Assembly (NCBI RefSeq): GCF_900101095.1
Contig: NZ_FNFM01000003.1
Coordinates: 372,001-436,000 of the forward strand
Direction: 5' to 3'
Length of the DNA stretch: 64,000 nt
DNA from: Actinopolyspora mzabensis
GTDB lineage: Bacteria; Actinomycetota; Actinomycetes; Mycobacteriales; Pseudonocardiaceae
Under the pieces are notes generated by a model, which was given only the letters and a program-made list of their open reading frames with translations, was not told the DNA's origin and searched no databases. A program made the position numbers and the translations under genes. Positions 54,668 to 64,000 of the stretch are shown in pieces. Every line of letters begins with the position of its first letter. Within the stretch, counting starts at the first letter, position 1.

Positions 54668-55807
54668 TCAGCCGGTCACCAGGCTCACGCCGTAGGCGTT
54701 GAGGGCCTCGTTGACGGGCTGGAAGTAGGTGGTGCCACCCGAGGTGCAGTCACCCGATCCACCGGAGGTCATACCCTGGGCCTGGCCACCGGAGATGAAG
54801 GAACCACCGGAGTCACCGGGCTCGGCGCAGACATCGGTGCGGGTCAGGCCGTAAACGGTACCGCTGGGGTAGCTGACCGTCTGGTTCTTGGCCTGGATGG
54901 TGCCACAGTGCCAGCCCGTGGTCTGACCGGAACGGCACACCGAGGAGCCGACCGCGGCCTCCTGCGAACCGCTCACGATGCTGGCGTAGCCGTCGTACTG
55001 ATCGACCCAGGGACGCAGCGTGTCGTCGGAGCCGGTCTGCACGTAGGAGTAGTCGTTGCCGGGGAAGGAGGAACCGGCGAACGTCCCGCTGGGGCTACCG
55101 GTGCTGTCGCCGGTGCTCCCGCAGTGGCCCGCCGAGACGAATCCGCCGGACACGGCGAACCCGACCGAGCAGACCGTGGAACCATTGATGGTGTAGCGCT
55201 GCCCACCGATCACATCGGCGTAGGTGCGCGGCTGCTCGGCGGACTCGACCACGCTCACCGAGTCACTGTCCACACCGGTGGAAGCAACGAATTCGGTCGC
55301 GCGGTCGGCCGTGCCCTTCTCGGTGGTCAAAACCACGGAATTGCTGGTCGTGTCGACGTACCAACCGGTGACCGATTCCGGAGCACGCTTCGCATTCCGG
55401 TTCAGCGTGGTGTTGGCGGCACGCAGTTGTGCCTTGCTGTCGTCCACGAGCCTGGGAACGGCGTCCTCGGCCCGCACCCTGTCGAATTCGGAGCGGTCGG
55501 TGACACCCACGACCAGCTTCCCGAGGTCGGCGTCGTAGTGGAATCCGCCGAAACTACTGCCGAGCTTGTCGGCCATACCGTCGGCGGCCTGCCGCGCCAC
55601 GGCTTCGGCATCGAGCCGTTGTTCGGCCTGAGCGTGACTCAGGCCGAGGTCGCGCTGCATGGCCTGCATCATCGTGCTCGCGTGTCGCGGGCTCGGATCC
55701 TCGGAAACGTTGGCGCTGTCCGCTGTGGCCGGTGCGGTCATGGCGGTCAGCGTTCCCGCGGCGAGAATCGCGGACGCCGCAATTCGGCCGGGCATTTTCC
55801 GCTGCAT
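54668..55807 (-). CDS. secreted S1 serine protease (streptogrisin/alpha-lytic type)
   Basis: A 379-residue pre-pro-protease. Residues 1-29 are a signal peptide (IAASAILAAGTLTAMTAPATA), and about 35-195 form the pro-domain that folds the enzyme (alpha-lytic type, LGLSHAQAEQRL). The mature part starts near residue 197 (ADVIGGQRYTI). The triad is His228 (SAGHC), Asp252 (NDYSYV) and Ser333 (GDSGGS). Six cysteines suit three disulfides. Family specificity is chymotrypsin-like for large hydrophobic residues. GGGAG precedes the ATG. There is no C-terminal binding domain. Confidence 0.93.
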   Translation of the reverse strand: MQRKMPGRIAASAILAAGTLTAMTAPATADSANVSEDPSPRHASTMMQAMQRDLGLSHAQAEQRLDAEAVARQAADGMADKLGSSFGGFHYDADLGKLVVGVTDRSEFDRVRAEDAVPRLVDDSKAQLRAANTTLNRNAKRAPESVTGWYVDTTSNSVVLTTEKGTADRATEFVASTGVDSDSVSVVESAEQPRTYADVIGGQRYTINGSTVCSVGFAVSGGFVSAGHCGSTGDSTGSPSGTFAGSSFPGNDYSYVQTGSDDTLRPWVDQYDGYASIVSGSQEAAVGSSVCRSGQTTGWHCGTIQAKNQTVSYPSGTVYGLTRTDVCAEPGDSGGSFISGGQAQGMTSGGSGDCTSGGTTYFQPVNEALNAYGVSLVTG

Positions 55808-56286
55808 CTGTGATCTCCCTGTACGCGAAAACGGTTTGTCTTCGGTGGCAGGAAAGTTTCCGGGGAAAACGCTTCAGCGACAATACTGCGTTTGCAGCAG
55901 CGCTCGGCAAACGGAGTACATGCCACCGGAACACGTTCCGTGCGGAACACACCCGGGAGATCACCGGGCATTGGCGGAAAAACGACGCGTGACCGGCTGC
56001 GGCATTGACAGCCTCCTCCGCCCCTTTTACCGTCTACGATTCGCTTTGTGCGACGCGGGCTTCCTGACCGGCGATTTCATCGCTGAAAAGGGAAAAACGG
56101 GCCCCGAGGACACACCGAACGACCGGTTCACGTTGTGTGTCCGAAAAAGGGCGGAAGCATTCCACAACACGGAACCGAACGTGTAAAACGGGAATGAAAA
56201 AGTATGATCAAATCACCGTGGGGCTGCGCCGCACGAGTGGGCCGAAGGGGCTCGCACGATGCCGCGTAGGACGTCGCGCGAGCCGA
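55808..56286. other. 479-bp upstream region of the protease gene, no gene seen
   Basis: No frame here shows coding bias. The part at 56120-56220 is less GC-rich (AACGGGAATGAAAAAGTATG). The protease promoter should lie at about 55850-55930, but no convincing -35/-10 pair was found. Confidence 0.35.
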
Positions 56287-56315
56287 GTGGGGCTGTCCGA
56301 CAGGGACAGCCCCAC
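56287..56315 (-). terminator. hairpin terminator of the gltBD operon
   Basis: GTGGGGCTGTCC and GGACAGCCCCAC form a perfect 12-bp stem with a 5-nt loop, nine bases after the gltD stop. Confidence 0.85.
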
Positions 56316-56323
56316 CTCCGGTG

Positions 56324-57775
56324 TCATGTCAGCGGACGGTCATTGGGACCGATCGGCGCGGGAAGCGCGTCGCGTCCCATCAGGTAACGATCCACACCGG
56401 CCGCCGCGGAGCGTCCCTCCGAGATGGCCCAGACGATCAGCGACTGACCGCGTCCCATGTCACCGGCGCTGAACACACCGTCGACACTGGTCATGAAGGA
56501 ACGGTCCCGCGCCACGTTGCCACGGGCGTCGAGCTCGACACCGAGCTCGTCGACCATGCCGGCACGTTCCGGACCGACGAAGCCCATCGCCAACAGCACC
56601 AGCTCGCACGGCAGCTCCTGCTCGGTGCCCTCCACCGGGACGAACTTGCCGTTCTCCTTGCGAACCTCGACCAGCTGCAACGCACGCAGGTTTCCGTCCT
56701 CGTCACCGAGGAACTGCTGGGTGTTGACCGAGAACAGACGCCGACCACCCTCCTCGTGTGCCGAGGAGACCCGGTAGAGCATCGGGTAGGTGGGCCAGGG
56801 CTGGTTCTCCGGCCGCTCATTGGGCGGGGTCGGCATGATCTCCAGCTGGGTCACCGACGCCGCGCCCTGACGATGCGCCGTTCCCAGACAGTCGGCACCG
56901 GTGTCACCCCCACCGATGATGACCACGTTCTTGCCCTCGGCACTGATGGACGCCTGCGGCAGGTCACCCTGCTGTACCCGGTTCGCGGGCGGCAGGTACT
57001 CCATCGCCTGGTGGATACCGCCCAGTTCCCTGCCGGTGATGGGCAGGTCCCGGGACATCGTGGATCCGCCCGCCAGCACCACGGCGTCGTGCTCGGCACG
57101 CAGCTGCTCCACGGTGAGATCCACCCCGACATCGACACCCGTGCGGAACTCGGTGCCTTCCTGCCGCATCTGCTCGAGCCTGCGGTCGAGCCGGAACTTC
57201 TCCATCTTGAACTCGGGGATGCCGTAGCGCAGCAGCCCGCCGATCCGGTCGGCGCGCTCGTAGACGATCACCCGGTGCCCGGCACGCGTGAGCTGCTGCG
57301 CCGCGGCCAGTCCGGCCGGGCCGGAGCCGACCACGGCCACCGTGCGTCCGGTCACGGCCGCAGGCTGCTCCGGCCGCACCCAACCCTCTTCCCAGGCCCG
57401 ATCGATGATCTCGATCTCGACCTGCTTGATGCTCACCGCATCCGAGTTGATTCCCAGCACGCAGGCGGCCTCGCACGGAGCCGGACACAGCGTGCCGGTG
57501 AACTCGGGGAAGTTGTTGGTGGCGTGCAGCCGTTCGATGGCACCGCGCCAGTCCTCCCGCCAGACCAGGTCGTTCCACTCCGGAATGAGATTTCCCAGCG
57601 GGCAGCCCTGATGGCAGAAGGGGATGCCGCAGTCCATGCAGCGGCCCGCCTGCTGCTCCAGCTGCTGGTGGGAGAACTCCTCGTAGACCTCACGCCAGTC
57701 CTTGAGCCGGATGTCGACCGGCCGACGCTGCGGCGTCTCGCGCGGCGTGGTCAGAAAGCCCTTCGGGTCAGCCAT
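56324..57775 (-). CDS. gltD: glutamate synthase small subunit
   Basis: A 483-residue flavin/iron-sulfur subunit that takes electrons from NADPH and passes them to GltB. The N-terminal cysteines Cys46, 49, 54 and 58 ([13 protein letters not shown]) and Cys97, 101 and 105 (CPAPCEAAC) bind 4Fe-4S clusters. [13 protein letters not shown] (about 152) binds FAD, and [18 protein letters not shown] binds [22 protein letters not shown] closes the FAD site. The ATG at 57775 overlaps the gltB stop by eight bases (ATGGCTGA), so the subunits are co-translated. Confidence 0.95.
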   Translation of the reverse strand: MADPKGFLTTPRETPQRRPVDIRLKDWREVYEEFSHQQLEQQAGRCMDCGIPFCHQGCPLGNLIPEWNDLVWREDWRGAIERLHATNNFPEFTGTLCPAPCEAACVLGINSDAVSIKQVEIEIIDRAWEEGWVRPEQPAAVTGRTVAVVGSGPAGLAAAQQLTRAGHRVIVYERADRIGGLLRYGIPEFKMEKFRLDRRLEQMRQEGTEFRTGVDVGVDLTVEQLRAEHDAVVLAGGSTMSRDLPITGRELGGIHQAMEYLPPANRVQQGDLPQASISAEGKNVVIIGGGDTGADCLGTAHRQGAASVTQLEIMPTPPNERPENQPWPTYPMLYRVSSAHEEGGRRLFSVNTQQFLGDEDGNLRALQLVEVRKENGKFVPVEGTEQELPCELVLLAMGFVGPERAGMVDELGVELDARGNVARDRSFMTSVDGVFSAGDMGRGQSLIVWAISEGRSAAAGVDRYLMGRDALPAPIGPNDRPLT

Positions 57776-60700
57776 GAGCGGCCTCCATGATCGCCTCGTT
57801 GACGTCGCGGCCGTCGCGCTCGGCATCGGCCTTGGCATTGAGAACGCGCTTGAAGTCCTTCGGCATCACCTTGCCGAACCGTGTCGCGGCGGCCTCCCAG
57901 TCGCCGAGCAGCTCGCGAGCCACGGTGGATCCGGTTTCGCGGTGGTGCTTCTCGATCAGTTCGTACAGTTCGCCGCGATCGTCGGAATCCAGCGGGTCCA
58001 GATCGACCATCTCGTGGTTGATCCGGTCGGGGCGCGGATCGAGCACGTAGGCGATACCGCCGGACATGCCTGCCGCGAAATTGCGCCCCGTACCACCGAG
58101 CACCACGATCCGGCCGCCGGTCATGTACTCACACCCGTGGTCGCCCACGCCTTCCACAACTGCCAACGCCCCGGAGTTGCGCACCCCGAAACGTTCACCG
58201 ACGACACCGCGAACGAACATCTCGCCGCCCGTGGCGCCGTAGAGCAGCACGTTGCCCGCGATCACGTTGTCCTCCGCGGCGAAGGCGGCGTCCTCCTGCG
58301 GACGCAACACGACCCGGCCGCCCGACAGCCCCTTGCCGACGTAGTCGTTGGAGTCGCCGTTGAGTCGCAGGGTGATACCGCGCGGCAGGAAGGCTCCGAA
58401 GGACTGTCCCGCCGAGCCGGTGAACGTGACGTGGATGGTGTCGTCGGCCAGTCCCGCGCCACCCCACTTGCGGGTGAGTTCGGAACCCAGCATGGTGCCG
58501 ACCGAGCGGTTGACGTTGCGCACCGGCAGCTCCAGCCGCAGCGGAGTGCCGTCGGACAGTGCCCCTTCGCTGAGCTGAATCAGGGTGTTGTCCAGCGCCT
58601 TTTCCAGGCCGTGTTCCTGTTTGGCCGTGCAGTGCCTGGCCGAGTCCTCGGCGACCTCCGGCACGTGCAGGATCGGCGAGAGATCGATGCCCTCGGTCTT
58701 CCAGTGTCGGGTGGCCGGATCGGTGTCGAGCATCTCGGTGTGGCCGATCGCCTCCTCGATGGAGCGGAATCCCAGCGCGGCCAGGTGCTCCCGCACTTCC
58801 TGAGCGATGAACTCGAAGAAGTTGACGATGTAGTCGGCCCGACCGTCGAACTTGGCACGCAGCTCCGGATTCTGGGTGGCCACACCCACCGGGCAGGTGT
58901 CCAGGTGACACACCCGCATCATGACGCAGCCGGATACCACCAGCGGAGCGGTGGCGAAGCCGAACTCCTCGGCGCCGAGCAGCGCGGCCAGGACCACGTC
59001 CCGGCCGGTCTTGAGCTGCCCGTCGGTCTGCACCACGATCCGGTCGCGGAGCCCGTTGGCCAGCAGCGTCTGCTGCGTCTCGGCCAGCCCGAGCTCCCAC
59101 GGCGCCCCGGCGTGCTTGATGGAGGACAGCGGAGACGCACCGGTACCACCGTCGTGCCCCGAGATGAGCACCACGTCGGCGTGTGCCTTGCTCACTCCCG
59201 CGGCGACCGTGCCGACACCGACCTCCGAGACCAGCTTGACGTGCACCCGCGCCCGCGGATTCGCGTTCTTGAGGTCGTAGATCAGCTGGGCGATGTCCTC
59301 GATGGAGTAGATGTCGTGGTGCGGCGGCGGCGAGATCAGCCCCACCCCGGGAGTCGAGTGCCGGGTGTCGGCGATCCAGGGATAGACCTTGTGCCCGGGC
59401 AGCTGTCCCCCCTCGCCCGGCTTGGCCCCCTGGGCGATCTTGATCTGGATGTCGTCGGAGTTGACCAGGTATTCGCTGGTGACCCCGAACCGACCGCTGG
59501 CGGCTTGTTTGATGGCCGAACGCCGCCAGTCCCCGTTGGTGTCCACCGTGAACCGATCGGCGTCCTCACCGCCCTCACCGGTGTTGGACTTGGCCCCGAG
59601 CCGGTTCATCGCCACCGCGAGAACCTCGTGCATCTCCTTGGAGATCGAGCCGTAGGAGATCCCACCGGTCGCGAACCGCTTGACGATCTCGGAAACCGGT
59701 TCCACCTCGTCGATGTCGACCGGCTCACGCGCGCCCTCGCGGAACTTGAGCAGCCCGCGCAGCGTCATCAGCCGCTCGGACTGTTCGTCGACGTGGTTGG
59801 TGTACTCCTTGAAGATGTCGTACTGGCCGCTGCGGGTGGAGTGCTGCAGCTTGAACACCGTGTGGGGGTTGAACAGGTGCGGATCGCCCTCACGGCGCCA
59901 CTGGTACTCACCGCCCACCGCGAGCTCGCGGTGGTGCGCCTTGAGGCCGTCGGCGGGGAAGGTCCTGCGGTGGCGCTGACCGATCTCGGTGGCCAGGGTC
60001 TCGAAGTCGATGCCGCCGAGCCGGGAGGTGGTGCCGGTGAAGCAGCGGTCGACGATCTCCTCACCGAGTCCGATGGCCTCGAAGATCTGGGCCCCCGTGT
60101 AGGAGGCGACCGTGGAGACACCGATCTTGGACATGGTCTTGCGCAGCCCCTTGCCAAGAGCCTTGATCAGGTTCTTGGTGGCCTGCTTGGCATCCACCCC
60201 GGAGACCTCACCGCGCGCCACGAGGTCCTCGACGCTGGCCATGGCCAGATAAGGGTTCACCGCGGCGGCACCGTAACCGACCAGCAGGGCCACGTGATGC
60301 ACCTCGCGGACATCGCCCGCTTCGACGACCAGTCCCACGTGGGTACGGCTCTTCTCCCGGATGAGGTGGTGATGCACCGCGCCGGTCAGCAGCAGCGAGG
60401 GAATCGCCGCGTACTCGGCGTCGGCACCGCGATCGGAGAGCACGATGATGCGGGCCCCGTCGGCCACCGCCTCGGAGACCTCACGGCAGATCTCGTCCAA
60501 CCGCTGCCGGAGTGCCTGACCTCCCCCGGCGGCCCGGTACACCATGTGAATGGTCACCGAACTCAGTTCGGGGCGGTCCCCGTCGTCGTTGATGTGGATC
60601 AACTTCGCGAGCTCGTCGTTGTCCAGCACCGGGAACGGCAGCACCAGTTGGTGGCAAGCCTGCGGGTCGGTGTCCAGCAGGTTGTGCTCCGGACCGACAT

Positions 60701-62339
60701 GGGTGCTCAGCGAGGTGACCAGTTCCTCGCGGATGGCGTCCAGTGCCGGGTTGGTGACCTGGGCGAACAGCTGGGTGAAGTAGTCGAACAGCTGGCGCGG
60801 CCGTTCGGACAGCGGAGCGAGCGGAACGTCGTTGCCCATGGAACCGACGGGTTCGGCACCTCCGGAGGCCATGGGCTTGAGCAGCGTGTCGACTTCTTCC
60901 TCGGTGTAGCCGAACAGCTGCTGGCGCTGTACGAGCGAGGAGTGCGGCGGGACCTCACGGGAGCGGGTGGGCAGGTCCTCGAGATGGACCATTCCATCGT
61001 CCAACCACTGCCGGTAGGGATGCTGCGCGGCGAGTTCGCCCTTGATCTCCTCGTCGTCGACGATACGTCCCCGCTCGGTGTCGAGCAGGAACATCTTGCC
61101 CGGCTGCAACCTGCCCTTACGTGCCACCCGCTGCGGCTCGATGTCGAGCACACCGGTCTCGCTGGCCAGCACGAGCATGTTGTCGTGGGTGACCCAGTAG
61201 CGGCCGGGCCGCAGGCCGTTGCGGTCGAGCACCGCCCCCACCTGTGCACCGTCGGTGAAGGTAACCAGGGCAGGACCGTCCCACGGTTCCATGAGGTTGT
61301 TGTGGAACTCGTAGAAGGCGCGGCGCTGGGGATCCATCTCGGTGTGGTTCTCCCACGCCTCGGGGATCATCATCAGCACGGCGTGCGGCAGCGAACGCCC
61401 ACCGAGGTGGAGCAGTTCCAACACCTCGTCGAAAGTGGCCGAGTCGCTGGCGTCGGGCGTGGCGACCGGGTAGAGCCGCGAGAGGTCGCCCGGGATCAGG
61501 TCCGTGTCGAGCATGCTCTCGCGGGTGCGCATCCAGTTGCGGTTGCCGCGCATGGTGTTGATCTCACCGTTGTGCGCGATGTAGCGGTACGGATGCGCCA
61601 GCGGCCACGAGGGGAAAGTGTTCGTGGAGAACCTCGAGTGCACCAGGCCGATGGCGCTGCTGAACCGGTCGTCCGTGAGATCGATGAAGAACGCGTCGAG
61701 CTGCGCCTCGGTCAGCATCCCCTTGTAGACGAGCGTGCGGGCCGACAGGCTCGGGAAGTACACGTCGGTGTCGTGCTCGGCACGTTTGCGCAGGCAGAAC
61801 GCACGGCGTTCCAGCCGCATGACGGGGTCCTGCCCGTCCGTGGCGGAGTCGCCGGACTCGGCGACGAACAGTTGACGGAAGCGGGGCATCACTCCCCGGG
61901 CCAACGAACCGGCACAACCGGGATCGACCGGCAGCGTCCGCCAGCCGAGCACTTCGAGCCCCTCTTCCGCCGCGATCCGCTCGATCGCGGCCACCGCCTG
62001 CTCGCAGTCCGCTTCTTCGTCCGGAAGAAAGGCGTTACCCACCGCGTAACCGCCGGCGGGGGGAAGTTCGAACGGAACCACCTCGCGCAAGAACGCGTCC
62101 GGCACCTGGGTCAGGATTCCCACCCCGTCACCGGTGTCCGGATCGGCGCCTTTCGCGCCCCGGTGTTCCATGTTGCGCAGCGCGGTCAGCGCGTTCCGCA
62201 CAATCGCGTGATCCTTGCGGCCGGCCATATCGGCGACGAGCGCCACACCGCACGCGTCGTGATCGTTGGCAGGGTCGTAGAGACCCTCGACGTCGGCGCC
62301 CCGTTGCACTCGACCTCTCGCATTCTGGGAAACCGGCAT
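57768..62339 (-). CDS. gltB: glutamate synthase large subunit
   Basis: A 1523-residue enzyme that makes two glutamates from glutamine and 2-oxoglutarate. A 29-residue propeptide precedes the catalytic Cys30 ([11 protein letters not shown]) of the glutaminase domain. The central domain, the FMN-binding synthase domain ([47 protein letters not shown] with cluster cysteines) and the C-terminal beta-helix domain ([23 protein letters not shown]) follow in order. The ATG at 62339 has GGGAGG upstream. It is co-transcribed with gltD. A palindrome at 62497-62510 may be the nitrogen-control site. Confidence 0.96.
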   Translation of the reverse strand: MPVSQNARGRVQRGADVEGLYDPANDHDACGVALVADMAGRKDHAIVRNALTALRNMEHRGAKGADPDTGDGVGILTQVPDAFLREVVPFELPPAGGYAVGNAFLPDEEADCEQAVAAIERIAAEEGLEVLGWRTLPVDPGCAGSLARGVMPRFRQLFVAESGDSATDGQDPVMRLERRAFCLRKRAEHDTDVYFPSLSARTLVYKGMLTEAQLDAFFIDLTDDRFSSAIGLVHSRFSTNTFPSWPLAHPYRYIAHNGEINTMRGNRNWMRTRESMLDTDLIPGDLSRLYPVATPDASDSATFDEVLELLHLGGRSLPHAVLMMIPEAWENHTEMDPQRRAFYEFHNNLMEPWDGPALVTFTDGAQVGAVLDRNGLRPGRYWVTHDNMLVLASETGVLDIEPQRVARKGRLQPGKMFLLDTERGRIVDDEEIKGELAAQHPYRQWLDDGMVHLEDLPTRSREVPPHSSLVQRQQLFGYTEEEVDTLLKPMASGGAEPVGSMGNDVPLAPLSERPRQLFDYFTQLFAQVTNPALDAIREELVTSLSTHVGPEHNLLDTDPQACHQLVLPFPVLDNDELAKLIHINDDGDRPELSSVTIHMVYRAAGGGQALRQRLDEICREVSEAVADGARIIVLSDRGADAEYAAIPSLLLTGAVHHHLIREKSRTHVGLVVEAGDVREVHHVALLVGYGAAAVNPYLAMASVEDLVARGEVSGVDAKQATKNLIKALGKGLRKTMSKIGVSTVASYTGAQIFEAIGLGEEIVDRCFTGTTSRLGGIDFETLATEIGQRHRRTFPADGLKAHHRELAVGGEYQWRREGDPHLFNPHTVFKLQHSTRSGQYDIFKEYTNHVDEQSERLMTLRGLLKFREGAREPVDIDEVEPVSEIVKRFATGGISYGSISKEMHEVLAVAMNRLGAKSNTGEGGEDADRFTVDTNGDWRRSAIKQAASGRFGVTSEYLVNSDDIQIKIAQGAKPGEGGQLPGHKVYPWIADTRHSTPGVGLISPPPHHDIYSIEDIAQLIYDLKNANPRARVHVKLVSEVGVGTVAAGVSKAHADVVLISGHDGGTGASPLSSIKHAGAPWELGLAETQQTLLANGLRDRIVVQTDGQLKTGRDVVLAALLGAEEFGFATAPLVVSGCVMMRVCHLDTCPVGVATQNPELRAKFDGRADYIVNFFEFIAQEVREHLAALGFRSIEEAIGHTEMLDTDPATRHWKTEGIDLSPILHVPEVAEDSARHCTAKQEHGLEKALDNTLIQLSEGALSDGTPLRLELPVRNVNRSVGTMLGSELTRKWGGAGLADDTIHVTFTGSAGQSFGAFLPRGITLRLNGDSNDYVGKGLSGGRVVLRPQEDAAFAAEDNVIAGNVLLYGATGGEMFVRGVVGERFGVRNSGALAVVEGVGDHGCEYMTGGRIVVLGGTGRNFAAGMSGGIAYVLDPRPDRINHEMVDLDPLDSDDRGELYELIEKHHRETGSTVARELLGDWEAAATRFGKVMPKDFKRVLNAKADAERDGRDVNEAIMEAAHG

Positions 62340-62460
62340 TCGGATCCTCCCGTCGTCAGGCAACGACCTCAGCCACGCGAAAAAGTGGGGACGAGATCGT
62401 GGAAACCTCTCCGGAGCTGACAAGAAGGATGCGCCGTTGCACTCTTGGTCAGTTTGCGGA

Positions 62461-62510
62461 ACTATACAGATTTCCGAGTTGCACGACTACGAGTAAGTAA
62501 CACGTGTTAC
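62461..62510 (-). promoter_or_regulatory. gltB promoter candidate with a 14-bp palindrome
   Basis: A TATAGT -10 element (62461-62466) would start transcription about 115 bases before the gltB ATG. About 40-50 bp upstream of that start lies the perfect palindrome GTAACACGTGTTAC (62497-62510). GTAAC/GTTAC half-sites recall GlnR boxes, and gltB is a known GlnR target in actinobacteria. The 4-bp spacing differs from the usual GlnR arrangement, so a TetR-type site is also possible. Confidence 0.45.
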
Positions 62511-63059
62511 ACCCGCGGGTCCTGCTCCCGAAATCTGGGACAGCATGATCGCGAAACGTAGCGACGCGCACACTTCGAGCACCGGGCAACGGGGTTGCCG
62601 CCGGACCGGGCCGACCTCGGAAAAGCCACTACGGGGATTGCCCGCCTTCACGATGTTGTGCTTCCACCACGATACCCGGCGACGTCCATATGGCCGATTT
62701 TGTTTCACTCAGCACTGAAACAACAAACAGAACAAATAAATAGCTGCGCCGTGTGCCCTCACGCCACCGGGGAATGCCCGGGCAGCACGCCGTGCACCTT
62801 CCGAGCGAAGAGGATCCGAGGACGAGATCGGACCTTCGGAAGCGCGGAACACGAAATGTCAACACACGGCAGCAGTAGCACCACGAACAGCACGAGGCGG
62901 CGACAGCAGCAACCTCAGCAACGGACCAGTCCTACGACTGACCAGCGATAACAATTGTGACAACCCTCGCGTGACCGAAGTGAGCCATTTCATTGCGCGT
63001 TTCCGCACCGAACAGCAGACTCCGCGGCGGTCGGCCGAACCACGCGAGAAAGTGATCAG
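62511..63059. other. divergent intergenic region between gltB and the DUF6400 gene
   Basis: No convincing gene. At 62701-62722 lies copy B of the shared motif; the minus strand reads TTTCAGTGCTGAGTGAAA at 62703-62720. An AT-rich patch follows (62723-62745). A 31-codon plus-strand frame at 62856-62951, rich in Ser, Thr and Gln, has no ribosome binding site and is probably not a gene. Confidence 0.45.
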
Positions 63060-63308
63060 ATGAGCGCTGGTGACAATTCCACCGAGCTGGAATTCGACAT
63101 CGATCTCGGCGCGGAGGAGATGCGACGGCGCGCCGAGATCACCCGGGCCCTGGGCGACGACTGGGACCCCTCGGAACAGCTTCGGGGCGAACGCGAGGCG
63201 CACGCCCTGCTGTACTCCGGGCTCGACGAGTGGCAGCGCGACGTTTACGAGCAGTTGATCAGCGCGGGTGTGCTTCCCGAAGGCATCGGTGGCGAGCATG
63301 CCGATTGA
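63060..63308 (+). CDS. small DUF6400-like protein
   Basis: An 82-residue acidic helical protein with the pattern FDIDLGAEEMRRRAEITRALGDDWDP and LLYSGLDEWQRDVYEQLISAGVLP. It matches my recollection of the actinobacterial DUF6400 family, whose function is unknown. The next gene starts 11 bases before its stop, so the two are co-translated. Confidence 0.7.
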   Translation: MSAGDNSTELEFDIDLGAEEMRRRAEITRALGDDWDPSEQLRGEREAHALLYSGLDEWQRDVYEQLISAGVLPEGIGGEHAD

Positions 63309-63522
63309 CCCGTTCGCCGACATCGGCCGCCGGGCGTGGATCGACTGCCCCAGCTGCCACCACGGGCGGGACTGCTCGGAATGCCTGCGCGGACGTTCCT
63401 GCAGCGACCACTGGCAGTACCTGCTGTCCAACTCCGGCACCCTGCTGTACCTGCAGTGCCCCAGCTGCACCCATCTCTGGCAACACGACACGCACGGTGG
63501 CCGCACCGAGCGGAAGTGCTGA
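63298..63522 (+). CDS. small cysteine-rich zinc-ribbon-like protein
   Basis: A 74-residue protein starting at ATG 63298 (MPIDPFADIGRRAW). It has IDCPSCHHGRDCSECLRGRSC and later LQCPSCTHLWQHDTHGG. The CxxC...CxxC and final CPSC-H-H pattern suggests one or two bound zinc ions. It overlaps the DUF6400-like gene by 11 bases. The function is not recognised; a DNA- or protein-binding accessory role is possible. Confidence 0.65.
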   Translation: MPIDPFADIGRRAWIDCPSCHHGRDCSECLRGRSCSDHWQYLLSNSGTLLYLQCPSCTHLWQHDTHGGRTERKC

Positions 63523-63610
63523 ATCCCTCGGCCACGCCGGCTGCTCGCACGTGACGTGCCGTAACCGCGAATCTGGAGGCGAGCCCAGCGCAGCCAAGGC
63601 CCGCGAAACG

Positions 63611-63636
63611 TCCCGTCCCGCTACTAATTGACGGGA
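63611..63636. terminator. hairpin between convergent genes
   Basis: TCCCGTC and GACGGGA form a 7-bp stem with a 12-nt AT-rich loop, between the zinc-ribbon-like gene and the ArsR-type gene. Confidence 0.5.
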
Positions 63637-63689
63637 GCGGTCACACGCCGCACGGCCCTCACCTCCGTGCTGGAGCGGAACGGAGCAGT

Positions 63690-64000
63690 TCAGCCGGACC
63701 GGCTGCCTTCGAGCAGCCGATCACCGATGGAACTGCGCCGGTACAGCACGTGCCGTCCGTCACGTATCCGGATGAGCAGTCCCGCTTCGTACAACACGCG
63801 CAGATGCTGCGACACGGCACTCGCGGTGACCCCGAGACGCCGGGCGAGTTCGACGGTGGGTGTCGGCTCGTCGAGCAGTGCGAGCAACCTGGCTCTGGGA
63901 GCGCCGAGCAACGGGGCGAGGGCGGCAGCATCGGCAGGGGGTTCGCTGGACCAGAGCGTGGCCACTCCCCTGCTGGGATACACCAGCCAGGGCGGCTCGT
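63690..64000 (-). CDS. ArsR-type winged-helix regulator, C-terminal part (cut by window edge)
   Basis: The frame stays open to the right edge; the visible part is about 103 residues. It begins PPWLVYPSRGVATLW and ends with a winged helix: RARLLALLDEPTPTVELARRLGVTASAVSQHLRVLYEAGLLIRIRDGRHVLYRRS. The WLVYPxRGVATLW segment next to a C-terminal ArsR helix-turn-helix fits actinobacterial regulators with an N-terminal DUF5937-type domain. No metal-binding cysteines are seen in the visible part. Confidence 0.8.
   Translation of the reverse strand, partial: EPPWLVYPSRGVATLWSSEPPADAAALAPLLGAPRARLLALLDEPTPTVELARRLGVTASAVSQHLRVLYEAGLLIRIRDGRHVLYRRSSIGDRLLEGSRSG

Noticed and set aside
57702-62420. A very long plus-strand open frame (over 1500 codons) opposite gltB
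   Set aside because: It is exactly antisense to gltB, which has a full set of glutamate synthase motifs. Long antisense frames arise from GC-rich codon bias.
62856-62951. A 31-codon frame rich in Ser, Thr and Gln upstream of the DUF6400-like gene
   Set aside because: It has no ribosome binding site and a low-complexity composition.

Overview
The window looks like chromosomal DNA of a high-GC, mycelial-type actinobacterium. Coding frames are strongly biased to G or C at the third position. GTG and TTG starts are common, and genes are packed in short operons with overlapping stop/start codons. The best taxonomic clue is the block at about 39.1-51.9 kb, which holds moxR, DUF58, a VWA protein, fabG, inhA, hemH, DUF3097, nfeD and an SPFH gene. 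This is largely the gene set known from Mycobacterium tuberculosis around Rv1479-Rv1488, but without any mycolate-specific gene in view. I favour Pseudonocardiales or Actinopolysporales and cannot name a genus. No rRNA, tRNA, CRISPR array or intact insertion sequence was found.

0-8.2 kb: an MFS drug-type exporter, two SDR oxidoreductases, a frame-broken MerR regulator with a recognisable MerR-type promoter, small stress-type genes (DUF6221-like, metallothionein-like, DinB, STAS) and a short-type aconitase. 8.2-13.6 kb: an operon of a phosphoribosyltransferase, a Clp-type double AAA+ ATPase without middle domain, a SAM hydroxide adenosyltransferase and an SMP-30-like protein. 13.6-26.5 kb: an ABC-class ATPase, a GH25 lysozyme, an LCP cell-wall ligase, a succinate-semialdehyde-type dehydrogenase, two GntR/FCD regulators, DMT and MFS transporters, a PL3 pectate lyase with a LacI-type operator, and a DUF574 methyltransferase.

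26.5-33.6 kb: a decayed, accessory stretch. It holds a gene-fragment junction (an unknown C-terminus against an epimerase remnant), a transposase remnant and a deleted alpha/beta hydrolase. Between them lie intact genes: a THUMP methyltransferase, TerC with a probable Mn-responsive leader and a small membrane partner, and RidA/HxlR. 33.6-39 kb: a UvrA-like resistance ATPase, an AraC-VOC pair, DUF421 and a DUF1963-like protein.

39-64 kb: conserved core functions. SPFH and NfeD act in membrane quality control, FabG-InhA in type II fatty-acid synthesis, HemH in haem synthesis, and MoxR-DUF58-VWA as a chaperone system. They are followed by MobA, a TauE exporter with a cysteine-free Rrf2 regulator, a secreted S1 protease, the gltBD glutamate synthase operon and two small overlapping genes. 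An ArsR-type gene runs off the right edge.

The most interesting non-genic signals are a palindromic motif found upstream of terC, moxR and gltB, a candidate riboswitch before terC, a homopolymer frameshift in merR, and several gene remnants that ordinary gene calling would miss. No clear new multi-gene defence or biosynthetic system was found. The Clp/SAM-hydrolase operon is the best candidate for unexplained biology.
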